A stretch of 40,142 bases of DNA, taken from the NCBI GenBank assembly GCA_002344055.1, contig DDTH01000020.1, forward strand, positions 1-40,142. The letters are read 5' to 3'. A model generated the notes under the pieces. That model saw nothing but the letters and a program-made list of their open reading frames with translations. It was not told where the DNA came from and did not search any database. A program made the position numbers and the translations under genes. The DNA comes from Sphingomonadales bacterium UBA2369 (GTDB lineage Bacteria > Pseudomonadota > Alphaproteobacteria > Sphingomonadales > Sphingomonadaceae). Positions within the stretch are counted from its first letter, which is position 1; every line of letters starts with the position of its first letter. Positions 26,653 to 34,134 of the stretch are shown here, one piece after another.

Positions 26653-27782
26653 CCCTTTCCATTACGAGCCCCCATGACGGCGGCAACATCCGTGTCGTCG
26701 CCATCGACGGCGATCACGTCGATCTCGAAATCGTCCAGGACCATCTCTCGGACTTCTATCAATGGTTCTATTTCCGCGTGACCGGCGCGGAAGGCCGCTC
26801 CCTGACTTTGAACATCCTGAACGCCGCCGGTTCCGCTTATCCCAATGGCTGGCCGAACTACCGGGCCTGCATCTCCTATGATCGCGAGACCTGGGAGCGG
26901 ACCGACACCGATTATGATGACGGCAAGCTGTCGATCAGCCTGACGCCGGAATCGGGCAGCGTCTGGGTCGCCTACTTCGCCCCCTATACGATGGAGCGGC
27001 ACCACGACCTGGTCGCCTCGGTCGCGGCGCATGCCGGGGTCGAATATCGCTCGCTCGGCCGGACTTTGGACGGGCAGGAACTGGACTATTTCACGCTCGG
27101 TGACGGGCCGCTGAAGGTCTGGCTCTATGCCCGCCAGCATCCGGGCGAGAGCATGGCCGAATGGTGGATGGAAGGCGCACTCGACAAATTGCTCGACCCC
27201 GCCGATCCGATCGCGCGCCGGCTTCGGGAGAAATGCACGCTCCACATCGTGCCGAACATGAACCCCGACGGCACCCGCCGCGGCCATTTGCGTACCAACG
27301 CCGCCGGCATCAATCTCAACCGCGAATGGCATGCGCCGAGCGCGGAGAAGAGCCCGGAAGTGCTCGCGGTGCTGGCCGAGATGGACCGGACCGGCGTCGA
27401 TTTCGCCATGGATGTGCATGGCGACGAGGCGATCCCGCACAATTTCCTCGCCGGCTTCGAGGGCATTCCCAGCATCAGGGACGAACAGCTCGCGCTCTTC
27501 CACGCCTTCAGCGAGGCGCTCGTCGCGCGCACGCCGGAATTCCAGACGCGCCACGGCTACGAGATCGCCGCGCCGGGCCAGGCGAACCTTTCCATGTCCA
27601 CCGCGCAGGTGGCGGAGCGGTTCGGAGCGGTCGCGATGACGCTGGAAATGCCGTTCAAGGACAATGACGACCTGCCCGATCCGGTGCAGGGCTGGTCGCC
27701 GGAGCGCTCGGCCCTGCTCGGCCGCTCCTGCCTCGACGCGATCCACGCGATTCTGCCGCAGCTCGAAGCGTATCGCGGCTGA
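26649..27782 (+). CDS. M14 zinc carboxypeptidase, cytosolic carboxypeptidase (CCP) type
   Basis: This encodes 377 residues with no signal peptide. An N-terminal beta domain (about 1-130: SITSPHDGGNIRVVAIDGDHVDLEI ... FYQWFYFRVTG) is the CCP-type 'M14_N' domain seen in eukaryotic and bacterial cytosolic carboxypeptidases. The zinc site is intact: His163 and Glu166 in RQHPGES, His257 in DVHGDE. NLNREW gives the substrate Arg, and Glu about 332 in TLEMPF is the catalytic base. It should remove C-terminal residues from peptides or protein tails in the cytoplasm; the bacterial target is unknown. Operon: DUF4136 lipoprotein, this gene, gpmA, with 4-base and 1-base overlaps. Confidence 0.92.
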   Translation: MTLSITSPHDGGNIRVVAIDGDHVDLEIVQDHLSDFYQWFYFRVTGAEGRSLTLNILNAAGSAYPNGWPNYRACISYDRETWERTDTDYDDGKLSISLTPESGSVWVAYFAPYTMERHHDLVASVAAHAGVEYRSLGRTLDGQELDYFTLGDGPLKVWLYARQHPGESMAEWWMEGALDKLLDPADPIARRLREKCTLHIVPNMNPDGTRRGHLRTNAAGINLNREWHAPSAEKSPEVLAVLAEMDRTGVDFAMDVHGDEAIPHNFLAGFEGIPSIRDEQLALFHAFSEALVARTPEFQTRHGYEIAAPGQANLSMSTAQVAERFGAVAMTLEMPFKDNDDLPDPVQGWSPERSALLGRSCLDAIHAILPQLEAYRG

Positions 27783-28468
27783 TGGTCCAGCTGGTCCTGA
27801 TCCGCCACGGCCAGTCGGCCTGGAACCTCGAGAATCGCTTCACCGGCTGGTGGGACGTCGATCTGACCGAGCAAGGCGTCCGCGAGGCGATCGCGGCCGG
27901 CGAACTGATGCGCGTACGCGGCGTCGATTTCGACCTGACCTTCACCAGCTTCCAGACGCGGGCGATCAAGACGCTGAATCTGGCGCTGGAGGCAATGGGT
28001 CGGCTGTGGCTGCCGACCGAGAAGAGCTGGAAGCTGAACGAGCGCCATTATGGCGGCCTTACCGGTTTGGACAAGGACGAGACCCGCGCGCTGCACGGCG
28101 AGGATCAGGTGAAGATCTGGCGCCGCAGCTTCGACATCCCGCCGCCGCTGCCGGAGGAAGGCTCGCCCTGGGACCTGGCGAAGGACGAACGCTACAAGGG
28201 CGTGCCGATCCCGCAGACCGAGAGTTTGAAGGACACGATCGCCCGGGTCCTGCCTTATTGGGAGGAGCGGATCGTGCCGGAGCTGAAGGCCGGCAAACGC
28301 GTGCTGATCTCCGCCCACGGCAATTCGCTGCGTGCGCTGGTGAAGCATCTGTCCGGCATTTCCGACGCGGACATTACCGGTCTGGAAATCCCGACAGGCC
28401 AGCCGATCGTCTACGAACTGGACGACGATCTGCGCGAGGTTGAGCGCTACTATCTAAAGGATCGGTAG
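27782..28468 (+). CDS. gpmA: 2,3-bisphosphoglycerate-dependent phosphoglycerate mutase
   Basis: This encodes 228 residues, the normal length. It interconverts 3- and 2-phosphoglycerate in glycolysis through a phospho-His. Catalytic His9 is in LIRHGQSAWNLENRFTGWWDVDLTEQG; the second His is in SAHGNSLRALVKHL, and NERHYGGLTGLDK carries the acid Glu. ATG 27782 shares one base with the stop of the M14 gene (TGATG), so it is probably coupled. Its 3' end overlaps the convergent queG by 15 bases. The pairing with a carboxypeptidase is unexpected. Confidence 0.96.
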   Translation: MVQLVLIRHGQSAWNLENRFTGWWDVDLTEQGVREAIAAGELMRVRGVDFDLTFTSFQTRAIKTLNLALEAMGRLWLPTEKSWKLNERHYGGLTGLDKDETRALHGEDQVKIWRRSFDIPPPLPEEGSPWDLAKDERYKGVPIPQTESLKDTIARVLPYWEERIVPELKAGKRVLISAHGNSLRALVKHLSGISDADITGLEIPTGQPIVYELDDDLREVERYYLKDR

Positions 28469-29503
28469 CCGCGACAATGCCCAGGTCGCCGCTTCTGCGA
28501 CCACAGGGTCTTCGTCGCCAACCAACCGCTGCAGCACCGGCACCAATTCCTCGCGCCCGCTGTTGCCAGCCGCGATAGCCGCGTTCCGTACCATCCGGCC
28601 CCGCCCGATCCGCTTGATCGGGGAGCCGGCGAAGACCTGACGGAAGCTTGCGTCATCCAGCGCCAGCAAATCCGACAGCGCGGGCGCGACCAGTTCGGCG
28701 CGGGGAAGGAAGGCCGCGTTGGCGCGGGCGGCGTCGGCGAAGCGGTTCCAGGGGCAGACGGCCAGGCAGTCGTCGCACCCATAGATGCGGTTGCCGATCG
28801 CCTCGCGAAACTCCTCCGGGATCGGTCCCTTATGCTCAATCGTGAGATAGGAGATGCAGCGCCGCGCATCGAGCCGGTAGGGCGCGGGAAAGGCGTTGGT
28901 CGGGCAGGCGTCGAGACAGCGCGTGCAGGAGCCGCAGCGGGTGGCGTGACTCTCGCTCGGCTCCAGCTCCAGCGTCGTGAAGATCGCGCCGAGGAACAGC
29001 CAGCTGCCATCCTCACGGCTGACCAGATTGGTATGCTTGCCCTGCCAGCCAAGCCCGGCCGCCTCGGCCAGCGGCTTTTCCATCACCGGCGCGGTGTCGA
29101 CGAACACCTTTAATTCGCAGCCCGCCTCCGCGACCAGCCAGCGCGCGAGATGCTTCAGCGCCTTCTTCATCGTGTCGTGATAATCGCCGCCCTGCGCATA
29201 GACCGAAATTCGCCCCGCCTCCGGATGCGCCGCGAGCGCCAGCGGATCGCGGCCGGGCGCGTAGCTCATGCCCAACGAGATCACGCTTTTGACGTCGGAC
29301 CAGAGCGCCTTCGGGCTGGACCGGCGCGCCGCCGTCTCCTCCATCCAGATCATGTCGCCATGTGCGCCGCCGGCCAGCCATTCGCTCAGGCGGGCGCCGC
29401 TCAACGGCGCCGCATCGGCCGGCGCGACCCCAAAAGCACAGAAGCCGAGCTTTGTGGCCTCTTTCTCCAAGGATTGACGCAAGTTATGGTTGCCAGTCCG
29501 CAT
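28454..29503 (-). CDS. queG: Epoxyqueuosine reductase
   Basis: This encodes 349 residues. It reduces epoxyqueuosine to queuosine in tRNA (wobble position of GUN anticodons), using cobalamin and two [4Fe-4S] clusters. Two ferredoxin-like sets are intact: CGSCTRCLDACP (about 188-199) and CDDCLAVCPW (about 242-251), with RRCISYLTIEHKG between them. LGWQGKHTNLVSREDGSWLFLG is the family signature. A HEAT-like helical end (REELVPVLQRLVGDEDPVVAEAATWALSRL) closes it. Its need for B12 parallels MetH in this window. It is divergent from the ABC exporter and overlaps gpmA by 15 bases at the 3' end. Confidence 0.95.
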   Translation of the reverse strand: MRTGNHNLRQSLEKEATKLGFCAFGVAPADAAPLSGARLSEWLAGGAHGDMIWMEETAARRSSPKALWSDVKSVISLGMSYAPGRDPLALAAHPEAGRISVYAQGGDYHDTMKKALKHLARWLVAEAGCELKVFVDTAPVMEKPLAEAAGLGWQGKHTNLVSREDGSWLFLGAIFTTLELEPSESHATRCGSCTRCLDACPTNAFPAPYRLDARRCISYLTIEHKGPIPEEFREAIGNRIYGCDDCLAVCPWNRFADAARANAAFLPRAELVAPALSDLLALDDASFRQVFAGSPIKRIGRGRMVRNAAIAAGNSGREELVPVLQRLVGDEDPVVAEAATWALSRLPIL

Positions 29504-29550
29504 TGCTCGCCGCTAGCACGCGGCACTGCCTTGGGGGAGGTTTTCGGTTC

Positions 29551-30501
29551 GTGAGTTCTGCTTTTGCGATTGAGGCCAAGGGCCTCTTCAAATCCTTCGA
29601 CGGCAAGGAAGCGGTAAGCGGCATCGACATCGCGGTGCCGACGGGCACTATTTACGGAATTCTTGGCCCGAACGGCGCGGGCAAGACAACGACTATCCGG
29701 ATGCTGCTCGGCATCATCGAGCCGGATCGCGGCGCGCGTACTTTGCTGGGCCATGAGCGTCCACTCGAGGCGGCGCGCGAGGTGGGCTATCTGCCCGAGG
29801 AACGCGGCCTGTATCCCAGCATGCATTGCCGCGAGGCGATCGCCTTCATGGGCGCGCTGCGCGGCCTGCCGCTCGACGTCGGCCGCAAGCGCGCCGACAT
29901 ATTACTCCAGCAGAACGGTCTCGGCGACTACACCCACAAGCCTATCAAGAGCCTGTCCAAGGGGATGGCGCAGACCATCCAATTGTTCGGCACCATCGTT
30001 CACCAGCCGAAGCTGATCGTGCTCGACGAGCCGTTCTCCGGTCTCGACGCGATCAATCAGGGCCGGCTCGAGCAGATGATCCGCGACGAAGCGGCCTCCG
30101 GCACCACCGTGATCTTCTCCACCCACGTCATCCACCATGCCGAGCGGCTGTGCGAGCGCATCGCGATCATCGCCGGCGGCCAGGTGCGGTTCGAGGGCGA
30201 AGTGGCGACGGCACGCGACCGCTTGCGGCCGCAAGTGCGGCTGAGGACACGGGCAGCGGACGGGCCGTGGCGTGCCGCCCTGCCGGCGGGCGCCGCGCTC
30301 CGCGACGGACTCTGGCAGTTCGAGCTGCCGGGAACCGGCGTCGAGCCTTTGGTCAAGGCGCTGGTCGATGGCGGCGCCGGGATCGAGGAACTGGCGATCG
30401 AGCGGCCGGGCCTGCACGACGCTTTCGTCCAGATTGCCGGGGAGGCGGCCGCGCGGCAGATCGAGGAAGATCGACGCGCTGATCTGGAGGCGGCGGCATG
30501 A
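29551..30501 (+). CDS. ABC transporter ATP-binding protein (NatA type)
   Basis: This encodes 316 residues. Walker A is GPNGAGKTT, the signature is LSKGMAQ (instead of LSGGQ, common in NatA-like proteins), and Walker B is LIVLDEPFSGLD; the H-loop is STHVIHHAE. The C-terminal ~80 residues form the domain seen in NatA/DrrA ATPases. Start: GTG 29551 with GGGGGAGG 10 bases ahead; the longer frame to 29362 overlaps queG and is rejected. It is coupled to the permease gene by ATGA. The likely role is export driven by ATP of sodium, drugs or lipids; the substrate cannot be told. Confidence 0.92.
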   Translation: MSSAFAIEAKGLFKSFDGKEAVSGIDIAVPTGTIYGILGPNGAGKTTTIRMLLGIIEPDRGARTLLGHERPLEAAREVGYLPEERGLYPSMHCREAIAFMGALRGLPLDVGRKRADILLQQNGLGDYTHKPIKSLSKGMAQTIQLFGTIVHQPKLIVLDEPFSGLDAINQGRLEQMIRDEAASGTTVIFSTHVIHHAERLCERIAIIAGGQVRFEGEVATARDRLRPQVRLRTRAADGPWRAALPAGAALRDGLWQFELPGTGVEPLVKALVDGGAGIEELAIERPGLHDAFVQIAGEAAARQIEEDRRADLEAAA

Positions 30502-31739
30502 GAAGCATCTGGGAAGCCTCGCTCGTCATCGCCCGCCGCGATTTCTGGGCCACCGTGAAGGCGCGCAGCTTCATCTTCTTCATGATCACGCCATTGCTGG
30601 TCGTGGGTTTCGCGATCCTCACGGCGGTGGTGCAATCGAGCAATCGGGACGAGGGCCCGAAAGTCGCCATTGTCACGGACGCCGAGACGCGGGACGCGCT
30701 GATCGAGGCGCGGGCGCGGCTGGTGGCCGGCACCGATGAACGCGAATTTCCCCGCCTGGAGCGGGTCGATCCCGCTCAGGATGTGCGGTCCCAGGCCCGC
30801 GCGCTGATCGGCGACGATGAATCCGACCTGTCGGCGGTGTTCAGCGGGACGCTGGATCGGCCGGTCCTTTCCGGGCCGGAGCGGATCGACAATGCCTTCG
30901 TCGGCAAGCGCATGACGCTCATCATCGAGGAAGCGCAGCGCAACCGCGTCCTGGCGGGCGCCGCGCCAGGCTCTCAGCCGGCCGCGGTGGAGCGCGACGT
31001 GACCGCCGGGGCGGCCGGGAATTTGCGCGAAGTGCGCACCGGTGTGGCGCGGTTCGGACAGTTCATCGTCTTCTTCATGACCCTGCTGCTCGCGACCATG
31101 TTGCTGTCGAACCTGATCGAGGAGAAATCCAACAAGGTCATCGAAGTGCTCGCCGCATCGGTGCCGCTGGACGCGATCTTCTTCGGCAAGTTGCTGGCGA
31201 TGCTGGGCGTCAGCCTGATCGGCATCGCCTTGTGGGGCGGGATGGCCGCCCTCGCCGCGGCCTTCTCCGTGCAGTTGATGCCCGCCGGTTTCGAATTGCC
31301 GGACATCTCCCCGGCCATCGGCTGGCCGATCTACGTGCTGCTGCTCGCGGTCTATTTCACGACCAACTACATGATCCTCGGCTCGCTCTTCCTCGGCATT
31401 GGCGGGCAGGCGACCAGCGTGCGCGAGATGCAGAATCTGAACATGCCGGTCACCTTCCTGCAGATGGGCTTCTTCGTGCTCGCGCTGACCGTGGTCGGCG
31501 GCAATCTGGGCCTGTGGCAGTGGGCGGCCTTCATCATTCCGTTCAGCTCGCCGATGGCGATGATCGCGGAGGCCGGACAATCGGCGACGCTCTGGCCCCA
31601 TTTGCTGGCCATTCCGTGGCAGGCCTTCTGGGTGTTCCTGCTGATCCGCATCTCGGCGGCGATGTTCCGCAAGACGGTGCTGAAATCGGGCGGGGAAATC
31701 CGGATCATGCCCCGCTTCGGGCGGAAGACGCAGTCCTGA
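30498..31739 (+). CDS. ABC-2 type permease (NatB type)
   Basis: This encodes 413 residues. One membrane helix near the N-terminus (about 24-45), a large periplasmic loop (about 46-180, including AETRDALIEARARLVAG), then five or so helices from about 185 to 390 (FGQFIVFFMTLLLATMLLSNLIEEKSNKVIEVLAASVPLDAIFFGKLLAML, the ABC-2 core with EKSNKVIEVL). The topology matches ABC2_membrane_3/NatB/YhaP. It pairs with the ATPase at 29551. The TSVREMQNLNMPVTFLQMGFF segment is typical of this family. Confidence 0.92.
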   Translation: MRSIWEASLVIARRDFWATVKARSFIFFMITPLLVVGFAILTAVVQSSNRDEGPKVAIVTDAETRDALIEARARLVAGTDEREFPRLERVDPAQDVRSQARALIGDDESDLSAVFSGTLDRPVLSGPERIDNAFVGKRMTLIIEEAQRNRVLAGAAPGSQPAAVERDVTAGAAGNLREVRTGVARFGQFIVFFMTLLLATMLLSNLIEEKSNKVIEVLAASVPLDAIFFGKLLAMLGVSLIGIALWGGMAALAAAFSVQLMPAGFELPDISPAIGWPIYVLLLAVYFTTNYMILGSLFLGIGGQATSVREMQNLNMPVTFLQMGFFVLALTVVGGNLGLWQWAAFIIPFSSPMAMIAEAGQSATLWPHLLAIPWQAFWVFLLIRISAAMFRKTVLKSGGEIRIMPRFGRKTQS

Positions 31740-31749
31740 CGGGCTCCGC

Positions 31750-32340
31750 CTAGGCCGCCTTGGCCTTGTGCATCGTCACTTCGCCGCGGTGGAGCACGTC
31801 GGTGCTGGTGTCACCGCGCATGATCGTGGCGAGGCCGATGGTCACCGGGACCGGCAGAGTGCCGGCGCCCAGATCGAGCGGATGATCGGCGACGAAGCGG
31901 CCGATCCGCTCGGAGGTTTCGATCGCGCTGTCCATGTCCAGATGGTCGAGGATCACCGCGAATTCATCGCCGCCGACTCGCGCCGCGAAGTCCGTGCCGC
32001 GGATCAGGCCCGCGAGCAATTTGCCGACATGGATCAGCGCGGCATCCCCCGCGACCTGGCCATGACCGCTGTTGATCGCGTCGAGGCCGTCCACGTCGAT
32101 ATAGAGCAAGGCGGCTGGCGTGCCGTGGCGGTTGGCGTTGCTGACCGTGCGTTCCAGCGAGCGCAGGAAGCTCGGACGGTTGGGCAGGCCGGTCAGCGCG
32201 TCGCGCTCCGACGCCTGTTCCATCTCGTCCAGCCGCGCCCGCAATTCGCCCATCGAGGCGCGCAGCAGCGCATTCTCCTCGGCCAGCCGCGCGAACGCCT
32301 CCGCCGATGCGTCTGCCTGGATGCTGCCCTGCACGGTCAT
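31750..32340 (-). CDS. GGDEF-domain diguanylate cyclase, compact
   Basis: This encodes 196 residues with no membrane segment. A short N-terminal coiled-coil (EAFARLAEENALLRASMGELRARLDEMEQASERDALTGLPNR) leads into a GGDEF domain with intact active motif in AARVGGDEFAVIL (about 122) and an RxxD inhibitory site (RGTD, about 113-116) 5 residues ahead of it. The final helix ends HRGEVTMHKAKAA instead of the usual ADxALYxAK, then stops. It would make c-di-GMP from two GTP as a coiled-coil dimer, with product inhibition. There is no sensor domain apart from the coil. CAGGAT lies 6 bases ahead of ATG 32340. Divergent from purE; 3' end close to the ABC permease. Confidence 0.9.
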   Translation of the reverse strand: MTVQGSIQADASAEAFARLAEENALLRASMGELRARLDEMEQASERDALTGLPNRPSFLRSLERTVSNANRHGTPAALLYIDVDGLDAINSGHGQVAGDAALIHVGKLLAGLIRGTDFAARVGGDEFAVILDHLDMDSAIETSERIGRFVADHPLDLGAGTLPVPVTIGLATIMRGDTSTDVLHRGEVTMHKAKAA

Positions 32341-32488
32341 GCGATAATCCTGCTATCTGGTGTCGTTCCGGATTCTAGACCGATAGGGTTAACGACTTGC
32401 CAAGGCGCGCTCAGGCTTGCCGCCGAGATTGCGGCGGCGCGGCGGGCTGGCTAAGACGCGGCCTCCGCCACGATCCTGGAAGTTGAAG

Positions 32489-32977
32489 ATGCCAGCAGAG
32501 GCGCCGCTCGTCGGCATCATCATGGGCAGCCGCTCCGATTGGGAGACGATGCGCCACGCCGCCGAGACGCTCGCCGCGCTGGGCGTGCCGCACGAGACGC
32601 GCGTCGTCTCCGCGCACCGCACGCCCGAGCGGCTGTTCGATTATGCGCGCGGCGCCGCGGATCGCGGCCTTCAGGTCATTATCGCCGGCGCGGGCGGCGC
32701 GGCGCATCTGCCCGGCATGGCGGCGTCGATGACGCATCTGCCGGTGCTCGGCGTGCCGGTGGAGAGCAAGGCGCTGTCCGGCATGGATAGTCTGTTGTCG
32801 ATCGTGCAAATGCCCGGCGGCATTCCGGTCGGCACGCTGGCGATCGGCAAGGCAGGGGCGATCAATGCCGGGCTGTTGGCGGCCTCCATCCTGGCGTTGG
32901 GCGACGCGGCGCTGGCCGGGCGGCTCAAGGCGTGGCGGCAGGAGCAGACAGACAAAGTCGCCGAAAGCCCGGAATGA
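32489..32977 (+). CDS. purE: N5-carboxyaminoimidazole ribonucleotide mutase
   Basis: This encodes 162 residues. It moves the carboxyl of N5-CAIR to C4 in purine synthesis, working on the product of PurK. GSRSDWETM, SAHRTPERL (active His) and GAGGAAHLPGM are the family's substrate-binding loops. ATG 32489 has GGAAG 6 bases ahead; the longer frame to 32417 has no ribosome site. Its stop overlaps purK (ATGA). Confidence 0.96.
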   Translation: MPAEAPLVGIIMGSRSDWETMRHAAETLAALGVPHETRVVSAHRTPERLFDYARGAADRGLQVIIAGAGGAAHLPGMAASMTHLPVLGVPVESKALSGMDSLLSIVQMPGGIPVGTLAIGKAGAINAGLLAASILALGDAALAGRLKAWRQEQTDKVAESPE

Positions 32978-34068
32978 CCGCCCCGCCCGGCTCGAGCGCT
33001 GATATCGTCGCGCCGGGCGCGACCATCGGCATCGTCGGCGGCGGCCAGCTTGGCCGGATGCTGGCCATGGCCGCGGCGCAGCTGGGCTATCGGGTCCACA
33101 TCTACGCACCGGACGAGCCTTCTCCGGCGGGCGTCGTTGCCGCGCAAAGCACGCAAGGCGCATATGATGACGCCGCAGCCCTCGCCCGGTTCGGCGCATC
33201 CGTCGATGTGGCGACCTACGAGTTCGAGAATATTCCGGCGGCCGCGCTCGATGCCTTGGCCGCCGAGACCCCGCTCTTCCCGCCGCGCCGATCGCTGGAG
33301 ATCGCGCAGGACCGGCTCGCCGAAAAGGAATTCGCCCGCGCCCATGGCGGCCGCCCTGCCCCCTTCGCGGCGGTCGACGACCGGGCCGGACTCGACTCGG
33401 CTATCACAGCGATCGGCACGCCCGCCATCCTGAAGACCCGCCGCTTCGGCTATGACGGCAAGGGCCAGGCGCGGATCGACACACCCGCCGATGCCGAAGC
33501 GGCGTGGGCAGCGATCAAGGGTGCGCCGGCGATTCTCGAAGGCTTCGTCCGCTTCGACGCCGAATTCTCGATCCTGCTGTGCCGCGGCCAGGACGGCGCG
33601 ATCGCCGCCTGGGACGCGCCGCACAACATTCACGAAGCCGGTATCCTGAAGCGCTGCAACGTCCCCGCGCCCGAGACGCTAAGCGCCGCGATCGCCGAGG
33701 GCCGCGCGCTGGGCGTGAAGCTGGCGGAAGCGCTCGATCATGTCGGCCTTCTCGCCATCGAGTTTTTCGCCTCGGCCGATGGCGCGGTGTTCAATGAAAT
33801 GGCGCCGCGCGTCCACAATAGTGGCCATTGGACCTGGGAAGGCGCGCTGACCTCCCAGTTCGAGAATCACATCCGCGCAATCTGCGGCCTGCCGCTGGGC
33901 GATACCGCCCTGGTCCGGCCGCGCGTCGAGATGGAAAATCTGATCGGTGACGATGTCGAGCGCTGGCCCGAACTGCTCGCCGACCCGGCCGCGCATCTGC
34001 ACCTTTACGGCAAGGGCGCGGCCCGCCCCGGCCGCAAGATGGGCCACGTCACTCGTCTGCTCGGCTGA
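32974..34068 (+). CDS. purK: N5-carboxyaminoimidazole ribonucleotide synthase
   Basis: This encodes 364 residues. An ATP-grasp enzyme that makes N5-CAIR from AIR, bicarbonate and ATP. GIVGGGQLGRMLAMAAAQLGY opens the protein, TRRFGYDGKGQ is the ATP-grasp loop, and NEMAPRVHNSGHWT the Mg/ATP site. The C-terminal domain ends HLYGKGAARPGRKMGHVTRL. Second gene of a two-gene purine operon with purE; ATG 32974 overlaps the purE stop. Followed by a bidirectional terminator. Confidence 0.96.
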   Translation: MTAPPGSSADIVAPGATIGIVGGGQLGRMLAMAAAQLGYRVHIYAPDEPSPAGVVAAQSTQGAYDDAAALARFGASVDVATYEFENIPAAALDALAAETPLFPPRRSLEIAQDRLAEKEFARAHGGRPAPFAAVDDRAGLDSAITAIGTPAILKTRRFGYDGKGQARIDTPADAEAAWAAIKGAPAILEGFVRFDAEFSILLCRGQDGAIAAWDAPHNIHEAGILKRCNVPAPETLSAAIAEGRALGVKLAEALDHVGLLAIEFFASADGAVFNEMAPRVHNSGHWTWEGALTSQFENHIRAICGLPLGDTALVRPRVEMENLIGDDVERWPELLADPAAHLHLYGKGAARPGRKMGHVTRLLG

Positions 34069-34084
34069 GCTCCCCACAAACAAA

Positions 34085-34110
34085 AAGGCCGGGCACGAGG
34101 CCCGGCCTTT
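34085..34110. terminator. Bidirectional terminator between purK and the M16 gene
   Basis: A perfect 10-bp stem (34085-34094 and 34100-34109) with ACGAG loop, A5 on the left and T3 on the right. It serves purK on the plus strand and, with the better T-run, the M16 peptidase gene on the minus strand. Confidence 0.85.
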
Positions 34111-34134
34111 CCGTGTTCCTATCAGAACGAGCGC

